Below, piece after piece: positions 1 through 11,632 of a stretch of DNA of 64,000 nucleotides (position 1 is its first letter; the number at the start of each line of letters is the position of its first letter). Under the pieces are notes generated by a model that was not told the DNA's origin, searched no databases, and saw only the letters and a list, made by a program, of their open reading frames with translations. A program made the translations under genes and the position numbers. Origin of the DNA: Porodaedalea pini (lineage: Eukaryota; Basidiomycota; Agaricomycetes; Hymenochaetales; Hymenochaetaceae). The stretch spans positions 147,018-211,017 of the forward strand of contig NBAY01000073.1 in NCBI GenBank assembly GCA_002794775.1, given 5' to 3'.

Positions 1-1
1 T

Positions 2-841
2 CCCAAGAGTCGAGTGAAGTCCCTTCAAGCTACCGTGGTCCGAACCCCTACAGATAACTTGAAGAACTTGAACACGAAGCCTCATAGCCCCGCCAAGGAA
101 AGGCCGCGCAAGTCCATACTTTGTAACGGTTACTCTTCCGGTTCTGATCCCAGAAAGAAAGTGCGCTTCTCGCCCGCTCCACCGTCGGCCATCCCGCCTT
201 TTAAGGGTATCATTGAAAAGAAAGTCCCTTCTTCACCGACAGCGACTTGTCGGGCGCCGGTGTCGCCACCGAAGCGCAAGCCGGCGCCATCTATTGGCTC
301 CATCAAGTCACCCCTCGTGCGGAGCTCACTCCCTCCGACGCCAATGAAGTCCTCACACGTACGGAAGCTCTCTCCTTTAAGCCCATCAGCCCGGACTGCG
401 AAACTCCTCACACCTACTTCGCGCCCAGCGTCAGGACCTCCTGCTCAGCCGACGTCCTTGTCTGTATCTGAGAAGTCGACGTTGGCGACTAGGCAGCGCA
501 GCTTCTCAACTGGAACGCCGCTCCAGAAAGGGCCACTCATCTTCGCCAGCTCTCCTAATACTCCCAGTGCCAAGGACGATGTGGAAGACAGCATTGGGCT
601 CATTAAGCCTGCGCTCCCTCTGAGCCGTGGCGCGAACCTTAAGGAGAACCGTGAACGTACGCTCACTAGCAAACTTGCGACCATCACGAAGCGGCGCAGC
701 TACGCTGTCGGAGGAAGCGGTGCGGACAAGGAGAACCATCGGGACTCGAAGCTCGCGGATCTTGTTGCGCGTGAGGCGCAGAAGAAGGGTGGGCGGCGAA
801 GCTTGCCGTTCCAGAACGTGTTGAGCCGCCTGCGCGGATAA
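2..841 (+). CDS. C-terminal part of a disordered, probably cell-cycle-regulated protein (5' truncated by window edge)
   Basis: The frame is open from the window edge and has no in-frame ATG for about 350 bases, so the start lies upstream. The visible ~280 residues are rich in Ser, Pro, Lys and Arg with no globular domain. Short motifs stand out: RKKVRF (about 150–170), which fits the RVxF-type docking site for protein phosphatase 1; many SP/TP pairs (for example VSPP, LSPLSP, LTPTS) of the CDK-site type; and a KEN motif in ADKENH (about 720–738), the form of an APC/C degron. The C-terminus is basic and ends FQNVLSRLRG. I do not recognise the family. A mitotic or spindle-associated PP1-binding protein is an inference from motifs alone. 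The stop TAA is 325 bases before ARP8 on the same strand. Confidence 0.6.
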   Translation, partial: PKSRVKSLQATVVRTPTDNLKNLNTKPHSPAKERPRKSILCNGYSSGSDPRKKVRFSPAPPSAIPPFKGIIEKKVPSSPTATCRAPVSPPKRKPAPSIGSIKSPLVRSSLPPTPMKSSHVRKLSPLSPSARTAKLLTPTSRPASGPPAQPTSLSVSEKSTLATRQRSFSTGTPLQKGPLIFASSPNTPSAKDDVEDSIGLIKPALPLSRGANLKENRERTLTSKLATITKRRSYAVGGSGADKENHRDSKLADLVAREAQKKGGRRSLPFQNVLSRLRG

Positions 842-1166
842 GTTGTTCGAAGGAAAGGAGTGGATGCATGGGATGATGTCGAAATGTCTTCTCTGTTTTA
901 TTATCGTGAATCTGCTATAGCTTTATTTTTCTGTCTTGATGAATGTTGTCAAGTAGCTTTACCTCGTTTTCGAATATTTATGCTTTCTAAACATGTAAGG
1001 TGGCGTACCTATCTGGAACTCATGATCAGTGGAAGGCGCCGCGCGTCGGAGTGGACGTCGCGTCGGTCAACTCACCTTCAACCTGCAAACACTTCGTAAA
1101 TCCGCTTTATTTCTCAGACCCAAACTTTTGCTGAAGACTTGACTGAATCAATCGAGGCCTTTGAAA

Positions 1167-4100
1167 ATGCCCCGAGGCGTTCCAAATGCGAAGAAGGATG
1201 ACTTGGGGATGCGCTATACGTCTTTCCATGCGCCTCTACTGTTCGTTCCAGAATCTCAACCATATTACGCATATCATTGAATTAACTAATTCTCTCTGAA
1301 CAGAGCCAATCCGAAACTTACAGCGTCAAGCTATCTGAAATATGACTCGCAAACGGTCTGGGCGCGCAACGCCGCCCGCGTGAACAAGAGCCGGATCGAC
1401 GAGCTCGGCGTACACGAAGTGAGAAGGCATCTTCACTTCGCACGTATGCAGAAACTTCAACTCATGAAGCATTGACAGGGACGCCGTGGTTCCAAGGTAC
1501 TCGTAATTCATCCCGGCTCACGTTGGCTACGCATTGGCCGTGCAGCGGACGTTGTACCTGTCGCAGTTCCGCATGTCATCGCTCGTCGCGTCCGCACGCC
1601 GCCCGCCACGCCGCCTGCGCCTCAGCTCTTCATCGTTCGTCCGGATAAAGGCAAGGATGTGGTCGACTCTGCCGAGGACCGGAAGGAGGATGATTGGGCT
1701 GCGACGGGGACGTCAGACGACCCGGTGCGTATTGTTGCAGCAGTCTTCAAGCGTTCCAAGCTGACTGTCTAATACAAAGATTGAGAGCAACATTGCACCC
1801 ATCGTCACGGCACTTCGTGATCGAATGCGATTCTATAAGCTCCGTGTCATACCAAACGCCTCCAAAGTTGCATCATCGTTTAACGAGCAAATGGTGGGCG
1901 AGGAGTCGCCGAATCCCGATCCACCTGCCCAGGATCTCCCCGAAGACAACGTGTTGGTCGGGGACAGAGTAAGCATGATCTCCGTTTCTCTTTCTCTTGT
2001 GTTTAACAGCTCGAAAGGTATTTGAGCTTCCAGATGATGCGCATCTCAATGGATACGCGGTCCGGTGGCCAATATACGCAGGGCGGTTCAATACACGGGA
2101 CTACAACTCCCATCAGAGCATGCTAGGTGATGTCGAGGAAATCTGGAGAATGGTGATGAACGAGTATATAGGCATCGATTCAAAAACGTTCAAGGTGACG
2201 CTTTTGTCAATAAGCCAAAGCATACTAAGAACTCAAGTTACACAGGAATACTCTGTCGTTCTTGTTATTCCTGACGTATGGGATAGGTTCTACGTGCGTG
2301 AACTTGTAAACATGCTGCTCTCGACCATGGGTTTCAGGCAAATTGTGTGCCAACAAGTATGAAGAAGAAAACATTTTGCTCTGTCGACTGCGTCTGACTT
2401 GTGATCGAGGAATCCGTTGCAGCCACATACGGTGCAGGGATATCAAATGCCTGCGTGATCGATATGGGCGCAGTGAAGACGAGTGTTTCGTGCGTTGATG
2501 ACGGGCTTGTTCTTACCGATACAAGGTTAGGCCATTGCGTTCTTAAACATCGGCCTTTCATTCATATCTGTCAAGGCTGGTTTTATCAGTCGGTGGAGAC
2601 GATGTCACAGAGTTGCTTTCTGTCCTCTTAGACCGGATTAGCTTTCCTTATAAAGAGCTAGATCTCAGGCGGATGCACGATTGGATCGTCATGGAAGATC
2701 TCAAATGTAGGATTTGTACATTGAACGAGGTGCGCTGTGTCCTCTCTAAGTTCTGTCTTTGTGCACGACTTACGCGATTGCGAAGGGTGACGTAGCTCTC
2801 AACCTCTACGACTTCTGGGTTCGACGGCCACGCAAGAATCCTGTGAAATACGGCTTGCGTGCATACGACGAAGTCATCCTCGCGCCTATGGTGAGCAGGC
2901 AACTTCTTTTCTTTTTTCACAATTATTGACGGGTATACTATTTTGCCTCTGTTTTGACAGGTTGTTTTTGATCAGCGCGTTGTCGACATTGAGCGCAAGC
3001 GCGATCTGTTACGAAGAGCAGGGAACCCTGACATATCTGATGAACTGATTGAGTACATCCATGACCAAGTGGTGCGATGAAAAATTCCTAAGATATGTTC
3101 GCTCACTTATTCCTTGTCTTTTTATCGTGCAGACGAGCGCGATGCTAATCTCTACTCAGCACCTTATGCCTCAACCGCCTCCACCAACTCTCAACGCACC
3201 ATCCATTCCCGCTTCTGGTGCTGTTACACCGCAGTCTTTAGAAGGTGTTGTCCCTGATTTAGTGACGATGTCTTTGGAGTCTAATTACGTGGAAAGCAGT
3301 TATAGCTTCAAAGCCCGACGAAGTGAAGAGCGGTGCGGCGCCGGCTGTCAACGAGGGTGTGAAGACCGAGGGGAAAGCGGAAGTCATCGACGTCGATGCA
3401 GACATGACGGATGCAGACATGAAAGAGAAATTGGATACAACACCGACGTCAGGACAAAATTCTAAATCACAGTCTGCAGAGCAGGACCAGCTTTCCGGGT
3501 CGACAACACCATCCCAACAAGAGCAGTCTCAACCTCAGTCTCAGAAGCAACAGACTCCGACGTCCACACGGAATGGGACTTCTACTTCCACAACTCCCGG
3601 CACAGGTGATGCATCGGCATTGGCGACAGCTCCAGTTTATACGCCTGCACCACCTCAACCACTTGTACAGCCCCAAGTCTTCCCTGGTGGCTATCCTGTT
3701 GACGTCCCCTTTGAAGCAAGCAAATTACCCCTCGATGTCGCCATCTACAACAGTGCGCGCGCGGCGGGTGGAGACGATCGCATTCGCAAGTACCTACAGG
3801 CGGTGCTTGTAGTAGGCGGGGGAGCACTGACACCTGGAATAGTGCACGCCTTGGAGAGTAGGCACGTATCATACTTCTTTCGATGTGTGCTACCCCCTTC
3901 ATGTGTCACAACGACTAATACTGCTCTCAGGCTCCAGGCAATTGCTACCCCACTTGTTCCCCACATGGAGAAAGTGCAGATCATCCCGCCGCCGAAGGAC
4001 ATCGATCCACGTATGCTGGCGTGGAAGGGCGCTGCTGTGCTCGGGAAGATGGATGGTGTTGCCGACTTGTGGGTGACCGCCGCTGACTGGGTGAGCTTCT

Positions 4101-4233
4101 TTCACTGTCAGATGTTTCGTTTCCCTTCATCGTCCTTTTGTTCCCACTCATAGATTGATCTCTGACATGTATTCTCTTCTTTCAGGACCTCTTCGGGATG
4201 CGAGCCTTGAAGGAACGCTGCTATTATCTATAG
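1167..4233 (+). CDS. ARP8: Actin-related protein 8, INO80 chromatin-remodelling complex subunit
   Basis: Arp8 binds nucleosomes with Arp4 and actin in the INO80 ATP-dependent remodeller in the nucleus. A start ATG at 1167 (MPRGVPNAKKDD) leads through about ten short introns. Diagnostic blocks: VIHPGSRWLRIGRA (about 1499–1540), an actin-fold strand of Arp8; WPIYAGRFN and VEEIWRMVMNEY (about 2060–2165); PDVWDRFYVRELVNMLLSTMG; ESVAATYGAGISNACVIDMG (the phosphate loop region, about 2408–2467); SFPYKELDL; and near the end PKDIDPRMLAWKGAAVL followed by DLWVTAADW. The last exon (4186–4233) encodes DLFGMRALKERCYYL. Between about 3150 and 3620 is a Gln/Ser/Thr/Pro-rich insertion of the kind Arp8 proteins carry between actin subdomains. 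The first-exon donor (about 1221) and acceptor before ANPKL are inferred. Identity is firm; individual exon borders are less so. Confidence 0.93.
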
Positions 4234-5397
4234 GCCTGAACCAGGAATTGACTTCGAATTCCATGGGCTTGTTATCGCGTGTATCTGTGCTGTATCTCAT
4301 GTGTCTGGTATAATTTGTATTTGCCGGCTATGCGTCGGATGGACGGTCAAGTTGATGGCTGCTTCTCCATACCATGCTTCTCTGCACGTTGGCGCTTTAT
4401 GCCCGCTGCTGGAAGTCTATAACGCATGGTCACATTCTGGGGTGCACAGAAGAGCGGAAGACGATAAAGTCTGTTTGTTCAGTGTCATCGGTTGGGAGAG
4501 AATACATCGGGAACTTCCACTCGCCGCCTTAACCTCTTGCCAGTGGTTTCCTTTCGCACAGCACGTCTGTGAAGAGTTGAAGGAAGAAGCGGTCACAGCC
4601 GCTTAACTATCTTTTCTACACTAAGTCTAGAAAAGTATTGTGCTTAGGACCGAATAAGCATTCTTCTCCCGACCCTGCACAAGTGTATTCTGAGATCACT
4701 GAAGAACTCCCAGCAATTCAACTTCCTGTGTAGGCAGAAAAGAAGACATACTTGAGTCGACGTGGGAATACCAACGGTGTTGAATTCAAGGATGCGACTT
4801 GGGGCTTATCTATTCAATTGGCGAATTAAACATCTATACACAACAGCTGGACAAGTACAGTAGGATAATTAGAATACATACGTTACATGCTAGAGCGACA
4901 AACGACCGGACGAGTCTGTGGATGGTAGAACGTGATGGACAAACCATGAGTGTTGAAATTCGATATAGAGTTCATGCAGGGATGATGAAAAAAAGACGTT
5001 AATGATGGTGGGTCAGATGAATCTTTGGTTTGAATTAAGCCGAGAAAACAGAATGTCGCAAGCTGATCGTCAAGACAGCTGAGGGAATGGTTTCGAGAAG
5101 TGCGTGATCGATTAAACGGAGAGGGAAGGCACCGAGGTGACATGTTTTCCAAAGAAGTGAATGGCTCGTCCCGCCGTTCCGATGCATGACTGGTATACTG
5201 CAGGACCAAATCGACAAGATGATCATAACTAGCATAATAGCTGGTGCACTTCGGAAAGGGAATTCGGCGTTCCATGTGCAGGAAGGAACGAGCTGGATAG
5301 GGAAGACGAAGGTGTACAATAAATCAGTGACGAGTACCCGGAGACGAGGAGCAGCGAACATGTTGGATGTCGCGCTCAGAAGGAAATCGAAGCCTTT
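4234..5397. other. Intergenic region between convergent ARP8 and RING gene
   Basis: About 1.16 kb lies between the ARP8 stop and the stop of the minus-strand RING gene. It should hold both 3' UTRs. The 101-codon open frame at 4301–4606 (+) and the ones at 4883–5361 (-) show no recognisable motif and no plausible splice partners, so I do not call them genes. Confidence 0.5.
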
Positions 5398-6561
5398 TCA
5401 GAGGCCCAGACGGTCCTTTATCTCGATGAATTCAATGCCGGTAAGAATATTCCAACGGGTGATGAGGCCATTCATCTGCAGAAGGCCCATACTGTGAAGA
5501 TGTCAGTATATGCACAACTGAACAGCGTTGCGTTAGCAAGATATTGAAATTGGACGTACCGTTCACGGTCTAGCCAGTCTTGCCGCAATGCACCCCCTTC
5601 GCCCCAGGCCTCTATTCCCACCTCTCCGAGCTTTCCGGACGCGGGTTCCTCTATTTTAACTCTGGCCTCGCCGGCCTTGCAGGGTGTACGCGAAGTCGCA
5701 TTCTGTTTATACTTGGCCTTCGGTCCGGCACATATTTCGGCTAGGCGTTCTATCATTCCCTTCAAAGTTTTCTCCGCCAGACGATTGTGAGCGAACGGAA
5801 TTGTAATGGTTGGGCGCGGGATGACGTCTGGTGTAATAATCAGGAGGGAACGGCATAGTGGACATGCAACGGATTCGTGCCACGTCCCACAACCACGGTG
5901 CAGACGAGAAAAGAACCACTTTATGGTACATATGGCACAGAAGGAATGTCCGCATTCAGCCGGCGAAAGCATGTAAGGACAAGCACTATTAAGAATTCAG
6001 CCTGCATTCTTGTGGAGTGAACCATAGGAAAATTAAACTCACATAATTTCGAAGCATCTATCATGGTAGAATATGCAGTCAGAACGGGTAAATTAAATCG
6101 CTAAAATAAAATTCTCACAGGGAACAAGTAAAGTACTCTTCGAGGTGCTTCAAGATGGCCTCGGCTTCGCGCTTCTCGAAAGTCTTCTCAAGATCCGCTT
6201 CCCGCTCGTCTAAGCTAAGCGTCCGCCTCCTCAGCTCACGTTCTCCATTCCTCAAGGCCTTCTCCCGCTCGGAAAGTTCCTCGCAAGTCAATACCTCCGG
6301 CTTGACCATCAGTGTCGGGGTGGCGGCGGAGTTTCTGACACGGAGAACACGCCCGTCGCTGGCCATACATGAACTTCTCCTCTTTCTTGTGGCATTGGAG
6401 CCAGAAATCCTCCTCCGCGGCTCAAGTCGCTCGAGCACACCTCCTGCTATGAGTAACAAGCATCAGCGCAACGCATGCCACAGTCATCGACGAAGCTCAC
6501 TGTTGTTGAGGCGTGCCGAACGACGCGGCTTAGACCCTGATGCCGATGCTCTTTTGGACAT
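5398..6561 (-). CDS. Coiled-coil RING-finger protein, putative E3 ubiquitin ligase
   Basis: The gene reads right to left from ATG 6559–6561 (MSKRASASGSRPRRSARLNN) through four introns to TGA 5398. Exon 2 (about 6114–6455) has a basic stretch, then a charged heptad-like segment from CEELSEREKALRNG to EKREAEAILKHLEE, predicted as coiled coil. A very small exon (about 6048–6062) completes the first zinc pair CSLC, and the next exon gives a C3HC4 RING: CGH-x2-C-x2-C, a loop, then CPLC. The RING is immediately C-terminal to the coiled coil. The tail is short and ends KDRLGL. RING proteins recruit ubiquitin-charged E2 enzymes; the substrate here is unknown. The micro-exon is supported because it alone restores the C-x2-C pair with GT–AG borders. 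I cannot name an orthologue. Confidence 0.78.
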
Positions 6562-6809
6562 ATTCTGTACAGCTTTGTTGCTTTACTGATGTGCGGCTTA
6601 TGGTTGGGGGCGTGGTGGTCTTCAAGTAGCAGTACAGCTGTGACCGAAGCGCAAGCGCGCGCCTCCAGTCCGTGTCACGTGACGTTTCAAAGAGAAAGCA
6701 ACCACAATTTACAAAAAGCTTAAATCCAAGTCGCTCTTTTTCAAGTTATAGACCTCGTCGACTGCCAACAAATTGAACAATACTAATGCTGAGCAGATGA
6801 AAGACTGCG

Positions 6810-8210
6810 TTACTATCGTATTCAAATATACTCTGGATTGTCACATCTTGACCACAAAGCTTAACTTGTTGTTCTGCAGAAGTTTCGCGAATTATAAGGT
6901 ATGTCTTTATTGCCTATAACAGGACTATTTCGTGCCCACTAAACACAATCGGAAAACATCAACCTCCTCTTGCAGAAGGAGCGCGTACGGGTCTTAACTG
7001 GAGTAAGTGCACCGGTGTCTGACGGGCACTTATCACACAGACCACTGACCACGACGAAGTCTCGATCTTGCTTTCGTCCGCATATCGCAATCTTTTCAGC
7101 AGTACGATTCTCCGTCTCTGACGCGCCTTCTCGAGGAAATAAGATTGCTGTATTCAGTGGTTTTGTTTTGCGGGCCGGTTAGGTTGGTGGATCTGGACGC
7201 TTTACACTGTTCGGCGGTGCTTAATAGCCTTGAATGTTTCCTTTAAACTACTTCGATGTACCTGAGACGGTCCGCCTTTGACAAATCGGCGCGCTGTTCT
7301 CAGTGCAGCCGTGCATGTTCGGAGACGACCTCAATCCGAAGGGCCAAGGACTTTTTTCATGTCGGGACAATGGCGCGATAGTTGCCTTTTCTTATGGCCC
7401 GGCGTCCCTGGGACCTAATGTTCTGACCGGAAAAGCTGAAGTGAAGCATCTGGTGGGTTCAGCTTTTTCTTTCGCTTCTTTTTCAATGTCGGGTAAATAC
7501 CAAGCTTAAATATGAGTCAGCAGTATCACATAGAATCTTTTTGAGAGAATAATCTCACAACCCCAAGTTCTTTATGAAACACCGGCTGGACTAGCTGGAC
7601 TAGCTGGACTTCTATTCCGCAGCTCTCAGCCGCTATCGCCTTATGCTATCGTGAAGAAAACGGCAGACTTAAAGTATCACTATTCAAGCTCAAACACAAT
7701 GACCTGTTTCTTCCCTCGTCATCTCGGCACTTTCCAAAGTCCTGCCTCGGTCTGGACGCCGACGCGACTGTCGCCTTCGTCATCCATCCTGACGCACAGT
7801 GTTCCTAGACATCCGAGGGAATATTACTTATTCTGATCAGATTCATCACGATTCACAATAGTCCCCTGTATTGCACTGCAGTGCCGCAGGGCTTAAAACC
7901 TGATAACTTGTTCAATCACGAGTTGATTGTTCATGACTTCACTAGCTTTCACGATAAAGAAGAGAAGATTACGACAATCAGGAACCGAGGGTGTGCGGGG
8001 TGATGAATGGATCAAATGATCACAAATGGTCAAATTGGAACGTTGCGCAGAGAAGGCATCGCAGCTCATTATTTCGGGTCGCTCTCACGAAGTAGTGATA
8101 CATTGGCACTTCCCCGCGTCCCTTCTCGTGAGCAGGCTTTCCTGTCGGAGTGGCTCTTCTTCAGATCGGAAGACTTGCCATTATCCGGAGGTCGTTACTG
8201 ACGCCATCTT
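6810..8210 (+). pseudogene. Possible decayed protein-coding stretch, family unknown
   Basis: Several short segments on the plus strand look more protein-like than their surroundings but cannot be joined into one frame. Examples are TDHDEVSILLSSAYRNLF (about 7043–7097), DDLNPKGQGLFSCRDNGAIV (about 7324–7383), REENGRLKVSLFKLKHNDLF (about 7650–7709) and LGLDADATVAFVIHPDAQ (about 7747–7800). Stops and frame changes separate them, although a GT–AG intron of ~75 bases could sit near 6900–6975. This could be a relic gene or chance. I recognise no domain, so treat it as a question. Confidence 0.2.
7585..7611. repeat. Three tandem 9-bp units (GCTGGACTA)
   Basis: GCTGGACTA occurs twice in a row and is followed by GCTGGACTT. 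It is a small minisatellite inside the gene-poor region. Confidence 0.9.
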
Positions 8211-9181
8211 CAGGTGACTCAATCCCGCTCCTTTATCTCCCGCAGTCGCCCGGGATTAGTAGCAGAAAGGGACCTCTCTTTGAAAGGTACACAGATCATG
8301 TCTGCAGCTCATCGTCCGCATCTCGGAATGCCCTCGAGCTCCGGAATCAGGATTCATGCATGCCGTTTGTTCGGACATCTCCACTTTATACCGACCCTGC
8401 CGCAGAACCGATAACGACGAGCTGCGATGTAGCCGCGAGGCGGGCGCATCGCATCTCGGTGCTCGCAAAACTCCTTTCTTATACTAGTAGCGCGAAGAAA
8501 GCTTATTGAAGTCTATTGTTTATCCCCCGCAGCTGCGTACTCGGAATGATCTCATCACGGGGCCAGAAATACCTCAGCTGGTGCTGATTAGGAATGGATC
8601 AATATAATTATTGGAAACACTAATTTAGTTACAGTTGGATTTACCTCCCAAAAATGCAATACCTGGTATACATGCAGCTTATCCCGCAATCCGTTAATAA
8701 TTTGGCATCGGATCAGCACCGTCGGTCTGGCGCTCGACAATGGAATGCCGCAGACGCTTCGCTTCGGATCTCTCCTCTGTACGGTGCGGTAGACGTTTCA
8801 AATTATGCCTCATAGCAGAACTCAGAAGACACATGCAGCCTTGTACACTCGAGTTCCGAGAGGCAAATCTACGCGTCGCGGGAGAACCCCCAATCCGTTT
8901 CGAACTAACGAATGGCCTGACGAAGGCTGATGACCCCTTGTACTCGACACCCCATTCGGATAGATGTCTACGGTTCCCTGCGGTCTGGGCAGGGGAGAAC
9001 TGTCAATCGGGACGGTCAGCCGATTTTGTCGAGTCATTCATTCAAACCTCGGCGGAGGCAATAGCAGGAAGCCTACTCGGTGATGGCGTCGGTCGGCCTC
9101 TGCCGGACTCGAGCCTTCATTACGCGCTGAAGAAGCTCCTCTATTGATCCGCTGCATCGTTGGGGTAGTGCAAGTGCCGGT

Positions 9182-9198
9182 GGGGGGGGGGGGGGGGC
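9182..9198. repeat. Poly-G tract, 17 bases
   Basis: An uninterrupted run of G in noncoding sequence. Several similar G or C runs occur in the window (10876–10885, 18965–18981, 19125–19142, 20147–20161, 20580–20591). Confidence 0.95.
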
Positions 9199-11614
9199 AT
9201 CTAGAATACACTTCCGTAACCAGGTAAGCCAGTTATGGTGCGTGCCACTGAACTTAGGTTCGTCCTGGTCATCAAGCTGGTTGAGCGGCCCGAGCCTTTA
9301 AGAAACTGCCAGTGTTTCAAGCGTAAGTCTATTCAACGTGCTCGATGGACTTTGCCGCACGAGTGGGTTGGAGGCCGCAAACTCTCAACTACGAGCTAGA
9401 AGCAAGTCGATGACAGTTTGTCGGTTTCGCGGACGTGAAGATCTAGCGGATGTCTACGATTTTACACGCGCTTATTCAGAGGAACGCTGACCAGAAGTTT
9501 TTCTGGATCTGTTAGTAGAGATGTTTGAGAATCGAGACTTGGTTAGATTTCGTCAAAATGCGAACTTGCTTGTGCAGCACTAGTACAGTATTTCGCCTAG
9601 CCTATCGAGACTATTAGCTCATGCTTGAATGCGGGGCGCCGCATAGCGTCTCACATCCAAAGCTTGAAGACTGATAGCATTTTGCCGACTAACCTGTCGA
9701 TGTCCCAGACTCTGAGCGATTGCGTCGGTCTGGCAATCGCGATATTCTGAAACGCTAGCATCAACCACACAGATTCAGCCAGTTCGCAGACAAAACCGTA
9801 CAAGACTTGGAAAGACTATATTTTTTTTAAAAAGTATTTTCTACTTTGGATTGCAAAACGGGCCCAGCGTGTTCCAAAAGAGTGCACGGAAGAAGAAAGA
9901 AGAGACCCAGACGTATATGAGTGCCGATCATTGCAATGAAACGACGATCACTTACGTTACATCTCCATCGACTATCCAGTCTAGGCAGTCCTTCGGAGAG
10001 TCTAACGCCACCGCAACAGTCCGAGGCGGAGTTTGTTTTGTCTAGCTCCTCCTGACTGGCTGACACCTGCAGGATTGCCTCATCCGCTCGCGATCGCCTT
10101 TTCGTTGCTCTTTGGCTGCAGGACAATATTAATAAGCGACTGCGACTGCGAAATGAGGAAGGAAACTGGGATCATTCTACCGATAAGGGTTCCTTACATA
10201 ATTGGCAATATTAATGCGTATCATCTGCCAGCTTTTCATTTGTCTGAACTCGGAAGATTGGCGTGTCGTTTCAGCCTGATGGCAGTTGAATGAAAGCTAC
10301 AGAAAAGGATGGACACTCAAGGGAGGGGAGACTTGCTGCGAGAAGAGCTGTATGAAATTGGCCCGTTCGAGATGCGCCGCTCTCGGTGCTTCTGTCTAGT
10401 ATGTCCGTCCCTTTGCATTGTCTGCATCCGAGTCGTGTAAACCCGTGCGTTACTTGCGCTAGGTTTCACACCAAATCTCGACAGCGATTCCTTTTAGCGT
10501 CGATTATGATATTGAAACCCGAGCGGATCAGCGACTTCTGGATGAGAAACTGGGCGAGAGAGCGTCCCCGTTCGCCCGTTCTGAACGAAATGAATCCCGC
10601 AGACGCGTACACGGAAGCAAAACAAAGAGAGAATCACGTTACGAGCGTTCCCTTGCAATATCTTTCTGCCTGCCTTGCATCAAAAGTTAATTGATAATCA
10701 CATTAATACTGGGCGCTTGGAACTCAGGAGGGGGCTTCTACTTAATTTCTTGCAGGCGCGGACAACGTGTCCCGGAACTCTGTTGCTGCCCAACCTCCCC
10801 GCTGCGCCGTCCTACCACGATAACTATGATTCCGCGGGGCCGTACGGTACAGCATACAGGGAACGCCGATCGGGAGGGGGGGGGGTTCTTACGCATCAAA
10901 TCCTCACGGCGCCTGGCCGATGAGAGCAATTGCTCGCGGACAGGGCATTAAGGTACGACAGGCACCACTCAGCATCGGGTCCTGAACGAACGGTCCTGAG
11001 TTCATGCTACATTTTTTTGTAACCCCCAATCTCGTGATCAATCTGTATGTATTTTATCAAGCAACGCAACGCCGTTTTTGTGCGATTTATATTTCGTGTT
11101 GGGCCCGCTGATGAAGAGGGGATGATAAAGAGGGGAGGGGAGGTCGTCGTAAGGGGCACAATGGGTGGAGTGAATGGGGGTTGCGCGCCTGACAGGCTCT
11201 CTAATTATTTGGAATTAGAATGGAGTGATGCTGCACGGGGTGTTGGTTTGGACTGAAGGACGGAGATCGGGAGAACCTCAGGTGCGTCGCTGTACTTCGA
11301 GAAAATCCAGCGGCGACGCGCAGCCTGTCATCCGTTGCATGGGCGATGTCTAATGTATGGATACTAAGATCGATTCGGTCTTCGAACACGCCTTATTTCC
11401 TCGCAAGTGAGCTGAGCTTCTACACACCCGCGGCCACCCGGATCGGGTGGGGACCTAGACAACCAATCTCGAGGCAATCTCTCTCTGTGCCCGTCTCTCG
11501 CACCTTCTCCTTCGCGCCATCTTTCATTCACGTGGGAGTTCTCCGTTAATTGCATGTTGTCTGAGCCTGCTATTTTAGTATCATAGTGTAGCAGAAGCCA
11601 CCAGTGGTCCTGCG

Positions 11615-11632
11615 CAGCAGCAGCAGCAGCAG
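11615..11632. repeat. (CAG)6 microsatellite
   Basis: Six uninterrupted CAG units, with no supported coding frame around them. Confidence 0.95.

Noticed and set aside
4301..4606. 101-codon frame downstream of ARP8
   Set aside because: It lies in the expected 3' flank, has no motif and no family resemblance.
8740..9147. 135-codon frame in the gene-poor region
   Set aside because: Composition is mixed and no domain or splice partner is seen; length is within what GC-balanced noncoding DNA gives.
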